Part shown: positions 31,598 to 40,984 of the stretch, in pieces
How positions within the stretch are numbered: the first letter of the stretch is position 1
How the letters are laid out: each line of letters begins with the position of its first letter
Source of the DNA: Nocardia iowensis
GTDB taxonomy: Bacteria > Actinomycetota > Actinomycetes > Mycobacteriales > Mycobacteriaceae
DNA length: 64,000 bases
Reading direction: 5' to 3'
Assembly: GCF_019222765.1 (NCBI RefSeq)
Contig: NZ_CP078145.1
Location: 620,001-684,000 of the forward strand
Notes under the pieces: model-generated
Databases searched by the model: none
Told to the model about the DNA's origin: nothing
The model's input: only the letters and a program-made list of their open reading frames with translations
Made by a program: the position numbers and the translations under genes

Positions 31598-31615
31598 ACA
31601 AAGCAAGTGCTTGGT
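31598..31615. promoter_or_regulatory. KstR2 operator between fadD3 and fadE30
   Basis: ACAAAGCA-AG-TGCTTGGT is an inverted repeat with one mismatch between the arms. It also contains AGCAAGTGCTTGGT, which exactly fits the published mycobacterial KstR2 motif AnCAAGnnCTTGnT. It lies between divergent fadD3 (44 bp away) and fadE30 (17 bp away). Confidence 0.88.
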
Positions 31616-31631
31616 AGGTTATCCTACCGGC

Positions 31632-32846
31632 GTGGGTGCGATCCAGACCTCAGAATCCGACACCGTCGCGGCCGGCGGGCGGTTTTCCGCGACGCAAGAC
31701 GCGCAATTCGCCGCCGAAGTGCGCGAGTGGCTGGCGGAGAACCTGAACGGCGAATTCCGCGACCTGCGCGGTCTCGGTGGGCCTGGCCGGGAACACGAGG
31801 CATTCGACGAGCGCCTTGCCTGGGACCGGCACTTGGCCGCCGCGGGCTGGACCTGTCTCGGCTGGCCCACGGAGTACGGCGGCCGCGAGGCGACCGTGCG
31901 CCAGCAGGTGATCTTCCATGAGGAGTACGCGAAAGCGAACGCGCCGGCCCGAGTTTCGCACGTAGGTGAGGAACTGCTCGGCCCGACCGTGCTCGCCTTC
32001 GGCACGCAGGCGCAGAAGGACCGCTTCTTGCCCGGCATCCGCACGGTGAGCGAGCTGTGGTGCCAAGGCTATTCGGAACCGGGCGCGGGCTCGGACCTGG
32101 CCGCGATCACCACCGCGGCGCACCTCGACGGCGACGAATGGTCGATCAACGGCCAGAAGATCTGGACCTCGCTGGCCCACGTCGCCGACTGGTGCTTCGT
32201 CATCGCACGCACCGAGCGCGGCTCGACCAGGCACAAGGGCCTGTCCTACCTGCTGGTCCCGATGAAACAGCCGGGCATCGACGTCCGCCCGATCATCCAG
32301 CTCACCGGGACCTCGGAGTTCAACGAGGTCTTCTTCGACAACGCGCGCACCGCAGCGGATCTGGTGATCGGCGCGCCGGGCGACGGCTGGCGGATCGCCA
32401 TGGGCACGCTGACCTTCGAGCGCGGCATCTCCACCCTCGGCCAGCAGATCAGGTTCGCCAGGGAACTGGCCGATGTCGAGGCGCTGGCCCGCCGGACCGG
32501 CGCCGCCGACGACCCGCTGATCGCCGACCGGATCGACCGCGCCTGGGTCGGACTGCGGGTGCTGCGCGCGCATGCCATCCGCACCATGGAGGGTGCGGGC
32601 GTGGACGACGGGGGACAGGCCTCGGTCGCGAAACTGTTGTGGGCCAACTGGCATCGCGGTCTCGGCGAACTGGCGATGGCCGTGCTCGGCCCGTCGGGTC
32701 TGGTGGCCGACGCGGACGATTTGAACGAATGGCAGCGGCTGTATCTGTTCACCCGCGCCGACACCATCTACGGAGGTTCGAACGAAGTGCAGCGCAACAT
32801 CATCGCCGAACGCGTGCTCGGCCTACCGCGGGAGGCGCGGCCATGA
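31632..32846 (+). CDS. fadE30: Acyl-CoA dehydrogenase FadE30
   Basis: FadE30 is assigned to dehydrogenation of the propionyl side chain of HIP-CoA derivatives. The 404-residue acyl-CoA dehydrogenase carries LGWPTEYGGREATVRQQ, QGYSEPGAGSDLAAITT and the C-terminal TIYGGSNEVQRNIIAERVLGLPRE. The start is GTG 31632, only 17 bp from the KstR2 box and with no Shine-Dalgarno, so a leaderless or short-leader transcript is likely. It overlaps ipdF by four bases, the order of Rv3560c-Rv3559c. Confidence 0.9.
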   Translation: MGAIQTSESDTVAAGGRFSATQDAQFAAEVREWLAENLNGEFRDLRGLGGPGREHEAFDERLAWDRHLAAAGWTCLGWPTEYGGREATVRQQVIFHEEYAKANAPARVSHVGEELLGPTVLAFGTQAQKDRFLPGIRTVSELWCQGYSEPGAGSDLAAITTAAHLDGDEWSINGQKIWTSLAHVADWCFVIARTERGSTRHKGLSYLLVPMKQPGIDVRPIIQLTGTSEFNEVFFDNARTAADLVIGAPGDGWRIAMGTLTFERGISTLGQQIRFARELADVEALARRTGAADDPLIADRIDRAWVGLRVLRAHAIRTMEGAGVDDGGQASVAKLLWANWHRGLGELAMAVLGPSGLVADADDLNEWQRLYLFTRADTIYGGSNEVQRNIIAERVLGLPREARP

Positions 32847-33646
32847 GTGAGCGAGCCGATCTGTCTGTTGCGCCGCAGCCGATTCCCGGGCACGGCCTGC
32901 TGACCGGACGTGCCGCCGTCATCACCGCGGCCGCGGGCACCGGCATCGGCTCGGCCACCGCGCGCAGGCTGCTCGCCGAGGGCGCCGACGTGGTCGTTTC
33001 CGATTGGCACGAGCGGCGTTTGGCCGAGACGGCGACCGAACTCGCGGCCGAATTCCCGGACCGCAAGATCGGCTCGATCGTCTGCGACGTGCAGAGCACC
33101 GAACAGGTCAACGCATTGGTGCGCGGCGCGGCCGACGCAATCGGCCGGATCGACATCATGGTCAACAACGCCGGTCTCGGCGGCGAGACGCCGGTGGTCG
33201 ACATGACCGACGAGCAGTGGGACCGCGTTCTCGACATCACCCTCAACGGCACCTTCCGCTGCACCCGCGCCGCCCTCGGTTACTTCCGCGACGCGGGCCA
33301 CGGTGGCGTGATCGTCAACAACGCCAGCGTGCTCGGCTGGCGCGCGCAGCACGGCCAGGCGCACTACGCCGCGGCCAAGGCGGGCGTGATGGCGCTGACC
33401 CGGTGCAGTGCCGTCGAGGCCGCCGAACTCGGCGTGCGGATCAACGCGGTGGCCCCGAGCATCGCCAGGCACGCCTTTTTGGACAAGGTCAGCTCGACCG
33501 AACTGCTCGACCGGCTGTCCGAGCGGGAGGCATTCGGCCGGGCCGCCGAGCCGTGGGAGGTCGCCGCCACCATCGCCATGCTGGCCAGTGATTACACCTC
33601 GTATCTGACCGGCGAGGTGGTCTCGGTCAGCAGTCAACGCGCCTGA
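32843..33646 (+). CDS. ipdF: SDR dehydrogenase IpdF
   Basis: IpdF oxidises the 5-hydroxyl of 5-OH-HIP-CoA to the ketone. The 267-residue classical SDR has the cofactor loop AAAGTGIG near 29-36, VNNAG at 108-112, and the catalytic set S162, Y175 and K179 (HYAAAK). The cofactor motif has Ala-Ala-Ala in place of the usual Thr-Gly start, a variation seen in this subfamily. It overlaps fadE30 (ATGA) and is therefore co-translated from the KstR2-controlled promoter. Confidence 0.88.
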   Translation: MSERADLSVAPQPIPGHGLLTGRAAVITAAAGTGIGSATARRLLAEGADVVVSDWHERRLAETATELAAEFPDRKIGSIVCDVQSTEQVNALVRGAADAIGRIDIMVNNAGLGGETPVVDMTDEQWDRVLDITLNGTFRCTRAALGYFRDAGHGGVIVNNASVLGWRAQHGQAHYAAAKAGVMALTRCSAVEAAELGVRINAVAPSIARHAFLDKVSSTELLDRLSEREAFGRAAEPWEVAATIAMLASDYTSYLTGEVVSVSSQRA

Positions 33647-33648
33647 GG

Positions 33649-33679
33649 CGGTTCGGTTTACCGGGACCACGCCGAACCG
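33649..33679 (+). terminator. Possible terminator after ipdF
   Basis: CGGTTCGG pairs with CCGAACCG across a 15-base loop just after the ipdF stop. The stem is short and no U-run follows, so this is a weak candidate. Confidence 0.35.
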
Positions 33680-33826
33680 TCGCGCCAGAGTGCGATCGCC
33701 ATCCAGCATCCCGCATATATCGAGCAAATGGGCGGCTGATCAGGTAGAAAAGGCCGCGCCAGATATCGCCGGGGTGTGCCATGCTGGGTGACATCGGATC
33801 CCGCACTCTCCAAAGGGGCGATAGCT

Positions 33827-34555
33827 ATGGGCCTGGATAGCCCAGCTGCCCGCGAACAACTGGAACTCGAATTGGTGCGCGAAGTCGTGCTGGCCCGGCG
33901 CAGACTGGACAGCATGGTGCTCGCCGCGCTGACGCTCGGCGCCGAACTGATCGAGCACACCTCCGAATGCGCGACCGCGATGCGCGCCGCCCAAATTCTC
34001 GAGCAGTACGCCGTCGACGAGCGCGAGGTCGCGCGTGACCCACGCGCCGCGCTACGTGCCGATATGGCGCGAGATCGGGCGCGAGCCAAGCAGATCGGGC
34101 TCGGTTCGGATTGCCAGGAGACCGAGCAGGACCGGCGCCGACATCGGCAGACCGCCCTGCTGTGCGAGGTGCGGGCGGACCTGCTCGACGTGGTGGCGAA
34201 ATGCCGGAAGTTCCGCTTCGACCGCGTCGCCTTCGACGAAGAGATCGCCCAGGGCCTGTGCGCCGCCACCGACAAGCTGGTGATCGGCGCGGACATGGAC
34301 ACCTACCAGGCGTGGCAGCGCGGCATGGTGCTCAAGCTGAAGGAAGAGCCGGTGGCTTACGGCCCGCCGCGGGTGATGGCGACGGTGGATGCCGGGCCCG
34401 GCCGCGGTCAGCTCACCGTCGAATGGGACAGCTGCGAAAGACGTCTTGCCTTGGTGGCGCGGATGGCCAGAGCCGGCGTCGCCCCCGTGGTGATCTGTGA
34501 CCGGCTGCTAGCCGACCTATCCATGTCCTCGCCGCTGCGATATTCGGTCCGCTGA
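33827..34555 (+). CDS. Unknown protein between ipdF and kstR2
   Basis: A 242-residue soluble protein that I do not recognise. The first 110 residues are strongly helical and charged (ARDPRAALRADMARDRARAKQ), compatible with coiled coil. The remainder is mixed, with RKFRFDRVAFDEEIAQGL and a C-terminal VARMARAGVAPVVICDRLL. There is no signal peptide, membrane segment or obvious catalytic motif. ATG 33827 has AAGGGG upstream and is preferred to the upstream frame extension. It is preceded by 180 bp of non-coding DNA and is not known to me in the mycobacterial kstR2 region. A role in steroid metabolism is not implied. Confidence 0.65.
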   Translation: MGLDSPAAREQLELELVREVVLARRRLDSMVLAALTLGAELIEHTSECATAMRAAQILEQYAVDEREVARDPRAALRADMARDRARAKQIGLGSDCQETEQDRRRHRQTALLCEVRADLLDVVAKCRKFRFDRVAFDEEIAQGLCAATDKLVIGADMDTYQAWQRGMVLKLKEEPVAYGPPRVMATVDAGPGRGQLTVEWDSCERRLALVARMARAGVAPVVICDRLLADLSMSSPLRYSVR

Positions 34556-34590
34556 GCAGCTGAAGCAGGACATACCACCTGCGGCCCTGT

Positions 34591-34608
34591 ACCAAGCAAA
34601 TGCTTGGT
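34591..34608. promoter_or_regulatory. KstR2 operator before kstR2
   Basis: ACCAAGCA-AA-TGCTTGGT is a perfect 8-bp inverted repeat with a two-base centre, directly upstream of kstR2. It includes one possible kstR2 ATG at 34600 and ends seven bases before the preferred ATG at 34615. Binding here would give autorepression. Confidence 0.85.
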
Positions 34609-34614
34609 TGTATT

Positions 34615-35235
34615 ATGGCCGATGTGACCACACCCGACGCTTCGAAATCAGCACGGCGCAATGAACTGCTCACGCTGGCGGCGGAACTCTTCGCCGAGCG
34701 AGGCCTGCGCGCCACCACCGTGCGCGATATCGCCGACGCGGCCGGGATCCTATCGGGGAGCCTCTATCACCACTTCGATTCCAAGGAGTCGATGGTGGAC
34801 GAGATCCTGCGCGGCTTCCTCGACGATCTGTTCGGGCACTACCGCGAGATCGTCGCCGCCGGGCTCAGCTCGCGAGACACCTTGGAGGCCTTGGTGATCG
34901 CGTCGTACCAGTCGTTCGATCGGCACCACGCGGCGGTGGCCATCTACCAGGCCGAGGCCAAACGGCTGCGCACCGCCGAGCGGTTCACCTACATCGCCGA
35001 CTACAACCGCGAATTCCGCGAGCTCTGGCACCGCGTACTGACCAACGGCGTGACCGACGGCAGCTTCCGGCCCGAAATCGACGTCGAACTGGCCTACCGG
35101 TTCCTGCGCGACACCGTGTGGGTCGCGGTGCGCTGGTACCAGCCCGGCGGCCCGATCACCGTAGACAACCTCGCCAAGCAGTACCTGACCATCGTGCTCG
35201 ACGGGCTCACCGTGTCCGAACAGCGCACCACGTAG
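34615..35235 (+). CDS. kstR2: TetR-family repressor KstR2
   Basis: KstR2 represses the C/D-ring (HIP) genes and releases DNA on binding HIP-CoA. The 206-residue protein has a TetR helix-turn-helix domain, LFAERGLRATTVRDIADAAGILSGSLYHHF, almost identical to the mycobacterial one. The ligand-binding domain ends in RFLRDTVWVAVRWYQPGGPIT. ATG 34615 is preferred to ATG 34600, which lies inside the operator. No Shine-Dalgarno is visible at either, so leaderless translation is likely. fadA6 follows 10 bp downstream. Confidence 0.94.
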   Translation: MADVTTPDASKSARRNELLTLAAELFAERGLRATTVRDIADAAGILSGSLYHHFDSKESMVDEILRGFLDDLFGHYREIVAAGLSSRDTLEALVIASYQSFDRHHAAVAIYQAEAKRLRTAERFTYIADYNREFRELWHRVLTNGVTDGSFRPEIDVELAYRFLRDTVWVAVRWYQPGGPITVDNLAKQYLTIVLDGLTVSEQRTT

Positions 35236-35245
35236 GAGTTCTTCG

Positions 35246-36439
<1,194 letters not shown>

Positions 36440-36455
36440 GTAGCGCAAACGCGAA

Positions 36456-36485
36456 ATGCCCCGCTCCCTGGATGGAGCGGGGCAT
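36456..36485. terminator. Bidirectional terminator between fadA6 and ipdC
   Basis: A perfect 12-bp stem (ATGCCCCGCTCC and its complement) with a 6-base loop lies between two convergent genes, 16 bp after fadA6 and 12 bp after ipdC. Confidence 0.85.
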
Positions 36486-36497
36486 CAGCCTTGGTGT

Positions 36498-37559
36498 TCA
36501 GAGCACCTTCCGCAGCTCCTCGATGCGGGTTATCGCGTCGGTGACGATGCGGTCGATGAGTTCCTGGCAGCTGGGCAGGTCCTCGATGATGCCGGTGACC
36601 TGACCCGCGGCGAGCACCCCCGCCTGGGTGTTGCCCTCGACCAGACCGGCGCGCAACAGCATCGGCGTGTTGGCCGCCATGACGACCTGAGACCACGTGA
36701 GGCCCTTGGTCTTTCGCATGGCCAGCCCGTCGCGGACCAGGGTGGACCACTTCATGCCGGTCATGCTCTTGAACTTGGCGGCATTGGCCACCGCCGCGGC
36801 GAGACCGCGGGCCCGGCCCGAATGCTCCAGCCGCTGCACCAGTTCGGTGTTCAGCACCCGATGCGGCATGCCGTCGACCTTGGTGGAGACCACGGTGTCC
36901 TGCAACTGCCTGCGCAGGTACTCCTGCTTGACGGCCTCGGGCACGGTGCTCTCCTTGGTGAGCAGAAACCGGGTGCCCATCGCGACACCCGCCGCCCCGT
37001 AGGCCAGCGCCGCGGCTAAGCCCCGGCCGTCGAAAAAGCCGCCCGCGGCGACCACGGGGATATCGACCGCGTCCAGTACCGACGGCAGCAGCAGGGTGGT
37101 GGCCACCGGGCCGGTGTGCCCGCCGCCCTCGCCGCCCTGCACGATGACCGCGTCGGCGCCCCAGGACGCCACCTTCACCGCGTGCTTGGCCGCGCCGATC
37201 GATGGAATCACCACCACGCCAGCATCCTTCAGCTTTGCGATGAGATCCTGCTTGGGCGCGAGCGCGAACGACGCGACCGCCACCTTCTCGCGGATCAACA
37301 GGTCGATGCGTTCAGGAGCGTCGGACGCGTCGGCGCGGATGTTCACACCGAACGGTTTGCTGGTGTGCGCCTTGGTCTTAGCGATCGCCGCTGCCAGCTC
37401 CGCGTAGGTCATGGTGGCCGACGCCAGAATGCCCAGCCCGCCCGCCTCTGCGGTGGCGACGACCAGGCTCGGGCCCGCCACCCAGCCCATTCCGGTCTGC
37501 ACGATGGGGTGTTCGACACCGACGAGATCGGTCAGCGGGGTGCGCAGCCGGGCGGTCAT
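36498..37559 (-). CDS. ipdC: IpdC, flavin-dependent HIP-pathway reductase
   Basis: IpdC is a 353-residue protein of the nitronate monooxygenase/2-nitropropane-dioxygenase TIM-barrel family. Family marks are the N-terminal PIVQTGMGWVAGPSLVVATAEAGG, the flavin-binding VQGGEGGGHTGP and VAAGGFFDGRGLAAALAYGAAGVAMGTRF. In the HIP pathway it acts on the 5-keto CoA intermediate before ring D is opened. The start at 37559 overlaps ipdB (ATGA), and the order ipdA-ipdB-ipdC matches Rv3551-Rv3553. The ferredoxin gene fdxB, which follows in M. tuberculosis, is absent. Confidence 0.9.
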   Translation of the reverse strand: MTARLRTPLTDLVGVEHPIVQTGMGWVAGPSLVVATAEAGGLGILASATMTYAELAAAIAKTKAHTSKPFGVNIRADASDAPERIDLLIREKVAVASFALAPKQDLIAKLKDAGVVVIPSIGAAKHAVKVASWGADAVIVQGGEGGGHTGPVATTLLLPSVLDAVDIPVVAAGGFFDGRGLAAALAYGAAGVAMGTRFLLTKESTVPEAVKQEYLRRQLQDTVVSTKVDGMPHRVLNTELVQRLEHSGRARGLAAAVANAAKFKSMTGMKWSTLVRDGLAMRKTKGLTWSQVVMAANTPMLLRAGLVEGNTQAGVLAAGQVTGIIEDLPSCQELIDRIVTDAITRIEELRKVL

Positions 37560-38329
37560 GACGGCACCTCCGTTTCCCGAATCTTCTTGGGATCGAGCAC
37601 TTCCCGAATAAGTCGCAGTTCCTCGGCGGTGGGTAGCCGGGTTTCCGGCGCATCGGCGAGTCCGTCGATCTCGAACGCGGTGTTCTCGGCCACCTCGGCG
37701 GCGGTAACGCCGGGGTGCAGGCTGCGGGCGCGCATGGTGTGGCCGGGGCCCTCGAAATCGAAGACGCCCAGGTTGGTCACCACCCGGTGCAGGTGGTGGA
37801 ACCGGAACGCCGGGTTGGCCGGATCCACCTTGTCGTAGCCGACACCCGAGACGATGTCGACCCGGTCGGTGAACACCCGGTTGGTGTGCCGCGAAACCCA
37901 ATAGCTGGTGGCGTGATTGATCGTGTTACCCGGCGCGCCACGTACCCCGAACATCTGCCGGGTCGGCTGTTGTAGCGCACCGAACGCGGAAAGATTCTGA
38001 TTGCCGTACCGGTCGATCTGGTTGGCGCCCATCACCACGTGCCGCCGGCCGGAGGCCACGACATCGAACACCCGCCGGAACGGAATCCAACCCTCGATCG
38101 GGCCTTTGCCGCCCAGCGGGGGCGTCTCGGCGAAGAACAGCGCCTCGCCGTCGGAGAGCAGCAGATCCGGTTCGGTGGTCAGCTTGGCCAAGCGCGCACC
38201 GATGATCGACATCGGCGACATCGGGCTCGCCATGATTTCGCCCGCGCCACTGAAGATCTCCGCGCAGGCGACGGCGCACACCTCGGCCCGGGTAATGGTT
38301 TCGGTACTGTGCCCGCCCGTCGCTGTCAT
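37556..38329 (-). CDS. ipdB: COCHEA-CoA hydrolase beta subunit
   Basis: IpdB is the beta subunit of the heteromeric IpdAB enzyme, which hydrolyses the last steroid ring in COCHEA-CoA. The 257-residue protein has the family I CoA-transferase fold, but the complex is a ring hydrolase rather than a transferase. Recognisable parts are FDVVASGRRHVVMGANQIDRYGNQNLSAFG and HLHRVVTNLGVFDFEGPG. It overlaps ipdA upstream and ipdC downstream by four bases each, which fits equimolar production with IpdA. Confidence 0.9.
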   Translation of the reverse strand: MTATGGHSTETITRAEVCAVACAEIFSGAGEIMASPMSPMSIIGARLAKLTTEPDLLLSDGEALFFAETPPLGGKGPIEGWIPFRRVFDVVASGRRHVVMGANQIDRYGNQNLSAFGALQQPTRQMFGVRGAPGNTINHATSYWVSRHTNRVFTDRVDIVSGVGYDKVDPANPAFRFHHLHRVVTNLGVFDFEGPGHTMRARSLHPGVTAAEVAENTAFEIDGLADAPETRLPTAEELRLIREVLDPKKIRETEVPS

Positions 38330-39210
38330 TTCTGCGCCTCCTCTGCGAACTCGCGAACAGCGGCCTGGTACTCGTCTTCGGAAACGGCCAGATACTTGTC
38401 CACGAACTCCTGCCAAGTCTGCGGGCTTTTCGCCGACTGCACGTAGTGCTTCTGAAACTTCTCGTCCCGGCCGTAGCTGTCCCCGGCCAGCGTGAAGTGG
38501 GCTCCGCCGGGCGCCTCGACAACGCCGTCCACCATCATCCGGTTGAGCAGCAGCGATTGCAGGGGAACGGTTTTCACCAACTCGTCGGTCTCGACGATTC
38601 GCTCCACCGACACGTACCGGCGCTCGGCCGCCAGGCAGTACAGGTCATCGAAATAGGGGTCGACACCGGTGTAAGCGGCATTGCCGTGCCGGTCGCCGAT
38701 ATTCAGATGCACCAGCGCGGCATCGAGCTTCAACGCGGGCATCGCGATCAGCGTTTCCGTCCGCCCCTCGGCATCGGGGTAAGGCGAAGTGACCGTGCGC
38801 AGTTCGCCGTCCCAGAAATTCGGCACATCCGAGCCGAGCCCCGCCCGGATCGGCAGGAACGGTAACCGGGCCGCGGCCGCCTCCAGCCCGCACTTGAGCA
38901 TGCCCTCGTCCATCTCGCGCGCCACCAGCGCACCGGAGGTACGCGCGTGCGCGAACCACGGGTCGTAGAACGGCGGCGAATCCAGTGATACGAACCCGTA
39001 GTAGGCCTTGCTCACCTTGCCTGCCGAGCACAGCAACCCGAGGTCCGGCCCGCCATAACTGACCACCGTCAGATCGCTGAGGTCCGACCGCAGGATGGCC
39101 CGTACCAGCGCCATCGGCTTGCGCCGCGACCCCCAGCCGCCGATGCCGATGGTCATTCCGCTGCGCAACTCGCCGACGACCTCGTCCAGCGACATTCGCT
39201 TGTCTCGCAT
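38326..39210 (-). CDS. ipdA: COCHEA-CoA hydrolase alpha subunit
   Basis: IpdA, with IpdB, opens the remaining ring of COCHEA-CoA. The 294-residue protein is CoA-transferase-like. GMTIGIGGWGSRRKPMALVRAI opens the fold, followed by VVSYGGPDLGLLCSAGKV. FDDLYCLAAERRYVSVERIVETDEL is typical of the alpha subunit. ATG 39210 (MRDKRMSLDEVV) gives a length close to mycobacterial IpdA. It lies 91 bp after echA20 in the same direction and overlaps ipdB by four bases. Confidence 0.9.
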   Translation of the reverse strand: MRDKRMSLDEVVGELRSGMTIGIGGWGSRRKPMALVRAILRSDLSDLTVVSYGGPDLGLLCSAGKVSKAYYGFVSLDSPPFYDPWFAHARTSGALVAREMDEGMLKCGLEAAAARLPFLPIRAGLGSDVPNFWDGELRTVTSPYPDAEGRTETLIAMPALKLDAALVHLNIGDRHGNAAYTGVDPYFDDLYCLAAERRYVSVERIVETDELVKTVPLQSLLLNRMMVDGVVEAPGGAHFTLAGDSYGRDEKFQKHYVQSAKSPQTWQEFVDKYLAVSEDEYQAAVREFAEEAQK

Positions 39211-39301
39211 GACTTCTGATCCCTGTCTAATTGGCGGCGTTCCCGGTCCCTCCGTGGTTACGCAAGCTGCCGCCTCCGGGCCTGCGCTCACGCCGCCGTT
39301 A

Positions 39302-40063
39302 CTACTCGGCCTTACGCGCCGCCAGATCGTCGTCGAACCGGGCGCGGATCTCGTCGGCGACACCGGCGAGGTTGAGTTCGAAGGTGAATCCCTGTTCGTA
39401 CCGGTAGCTGCGGTGCACGTCCTGCGGGTCGATGCCGTTGAGGGCCCGCTTCGCCGCGCGGATCACCCGGCCGTCCTTGGCGGCGATGTTCTTGGCGACT
39501 TCCATTGCGGCGGCGTCGAGTTCGGCCCGCGGCACCACCTGATACACCGAGCCGAAGTGCTGTAACTGCTGCGCGGTGATGGTGCTCGCGGTGTAGAACA
39601 GCGCCCGCATCAGGTGCTGCGGCACCAGCCGGGACAGGTGGGTGGCCGCGCCGAGCGCGCCGCGATCGACCTCCGGCAGGCCGAAAGTGGCGTCGTCCGA
39701 GGCGATCACCACGTCCGCGTTGCCGACCAGGCCGATGCCGCCGCCGAGGCAGAACCCCTGGACCACCGCGATCACCGGCACCGGGCAGTCGTATACCGCC
39801 GCGAATGCCTCGAAGCAGCCATGATTCGCGTCGATCAGCGCCTGATGGCCCGGCTTGCTCTGGATCTCCTTGATGTCCACGCCCGCGTTGAAACCGCGAT
39901 TCTCGGCGCGCAGCACCACGACTCGCGTCTCCTTGTCCCGCCCCGCCGCGCGGATCGCGTCCGCGATATCGAACCAGCCGTCGGTCGGTATGGCGTTGAC
40001 CGGCGGATAGTCGACCGTGACCACGGTGATACCGGTGGATTCGGAGTGACGGTTGATCCCCAT
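39302..40063 (-). CDS. echA20: Ring-opening crotonase EchA20
   Basis: EchA20 is a crotonase-fold hydrolase that opens ring D of the diketo-HIP-CoA intermediate. The 253-residue protein shows the oxyanion loop NRGFNAGVDIKEIQ and the second Gly-rich loop VQGFCLGGGIGLVGNADVVIA. ATFGLPEVDRGALGAATHL supplies the usual active-site loop with Glu/Asp. It heads echA20-ipdA-ipdB-ipdC, the order of Rv3550-Rv3553. A KstR2 operator lies 71 bp upstream, shared with the SDR genes. Confidence 0.9.
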   Translation of the reverse strand: MGINRHSESTGITVVTVDYPPVNAIPTDGWFDIADAIRAAGRDKETRVVVLRAENRGFNAGVDIKEIQSKPGHQALIDANHGCFEAFAAVYDCPVPVIAVVQGFCLGGGIGLVGNADVVIASDDATFGLPEVDRGALGAATHLSRLVPQHLMRALFYTASTITAQQLQHFGSVYQVVPRAELDAAAMEVAKNIAAKDGRVIRAAKRALNGIDPQDVHRSYRYEQGFTFELNLAGVADEIRARFDDDLAARKAE

Positions 40064-40134
40064 CGCCTATCCCTTCGTGATGGCCCCAGCCCGATCGTGA
40101 TCAATCCGGCTCGGCATAAGCCCAGCGTTGGCAA

Positions 40135-40152
40135 AGCAAGCAGTTGCTTGGT
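40135..40152. promoter_or_regulatory. KstR2 operator between echA20 and the SDR pair
   Basis: AGCAAGCA-GT-TGCTTGGT matches the inverted repeat found before kstR2 with one mismatch in the left arm. It ends 11 bp before the GTG of the rightward SDR gene and lies 71 bp before echA20. Confidence 0.86.
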
Positions 40153-40163
40153 AGGTTAGCACG

Positions 40164-40952
40164 GTGGCACTCGAAATCGATCTGGCCGACCGCGTCGTTC
40201 TGGTGACCGGCGGCGTGCGCGGGGTGGGGGCCGGGGTGAGCAGGGCATTCCTCGCGGCGGGGGCGACCGTGATCGCGTGTGCCCGGCGGCCCGCCGACGC
40301 ACCGATCGAGGTGAACGGCCGTGCCATCGAATTCCTGTCCTGTGATATTCGCGACGCCGACGCGGTGCGGGCGTTGATCGAAACGGTCGTCGAACGCCAC
40401 GGCCGCCTCGACCACCTCGTCAACAACGCGGGCGGCGCACCGTTCGCCCTGGCGGCCACCGCGAGCAAGAATTTTCACGCCAAGATCGTCGAGCTGAATC
40501 TGCTTGCGCCGTTACTGGTTTCGCAAGCGGCCAATGCGGTGATGCAGCGACAGCCGGACGGCGGCTCGATCGTCAACATCTCCAGCGTCAGCGGTCACCG
40601 GCCGTCGCCCGGTACCGCCGCCTACGGCGCCGCCAAGGCCGGGATGGACAGCCTGACCGCCTCGCTGGCCGTGGAATGGGCACCCAAGGTCCGGGTCAAC
40701 TCCCTCGTCGTCGGCCCGGTCGACACCGAGCTGAGCCAGCTGCACTACGGCGACCAGGACGGCGTCGACGCAGTGGGCGAGACGATCCCGCTCGGGAGGA
40801 TGGCCCACCCGGACGACATCGGCCGCTGCGCCGCCTTCCTGGCCTCCCCGCTGGCATCCTACGTCAGCGGCGCCTCGCTGCTGGTGCACGGCGGTGGCGA
40901 GCGGCCCGCCTTCCTGGCCGCGTCCACCGCGGCCGCCGGGCAGCAGTCCTGA
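40164..40952 (+). CDS. SDR oxidoreductase (Rv3549c-like)
   Basis: A 262-residue classical short-chain dehydrogenase. The cofactor motif is TGGVRGVG at 15-22, followed by NNAGG at 86-90. The catalytic residues are S139/S140, Y153 and K157 (YGAAK). By position it corresponds to Rv3549c, an SDR of the KstR2 regulon; its substrate is not established from sequence. The GTG start lies 11 bp from the KstR2 box without a Shine-Dalgarno, again suggesting a leaderless transcript. The second SDR gene follows 32 bp later. Confidence 0.86.
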   Translation: MALEIDLADRVVLVTGGVRGVGAGVSRAFLAAGATVIACARRPADAPIEVNGRAIEFLSCDIRDADAVRALIETVVERHGRLDHLVNNAGGAPFALAATASKNFHAKIVELNLLAPLLVSQAANAVMQRQPDGGSIVNISSVSGHRPSPGTAAYGAAKAGMDSLTASLAVEWAPKVRVNSLVVGPVDTELSQLHYGDQDGVDAVGETIPLGRMAHPDDIGRCAAFLASPLASYVSGASLLVHGGGERPAFLAASTAAAGQQS

Positions 40953-40984
40953 ACACACCGGACACACACGAAGAGGACACAGGT

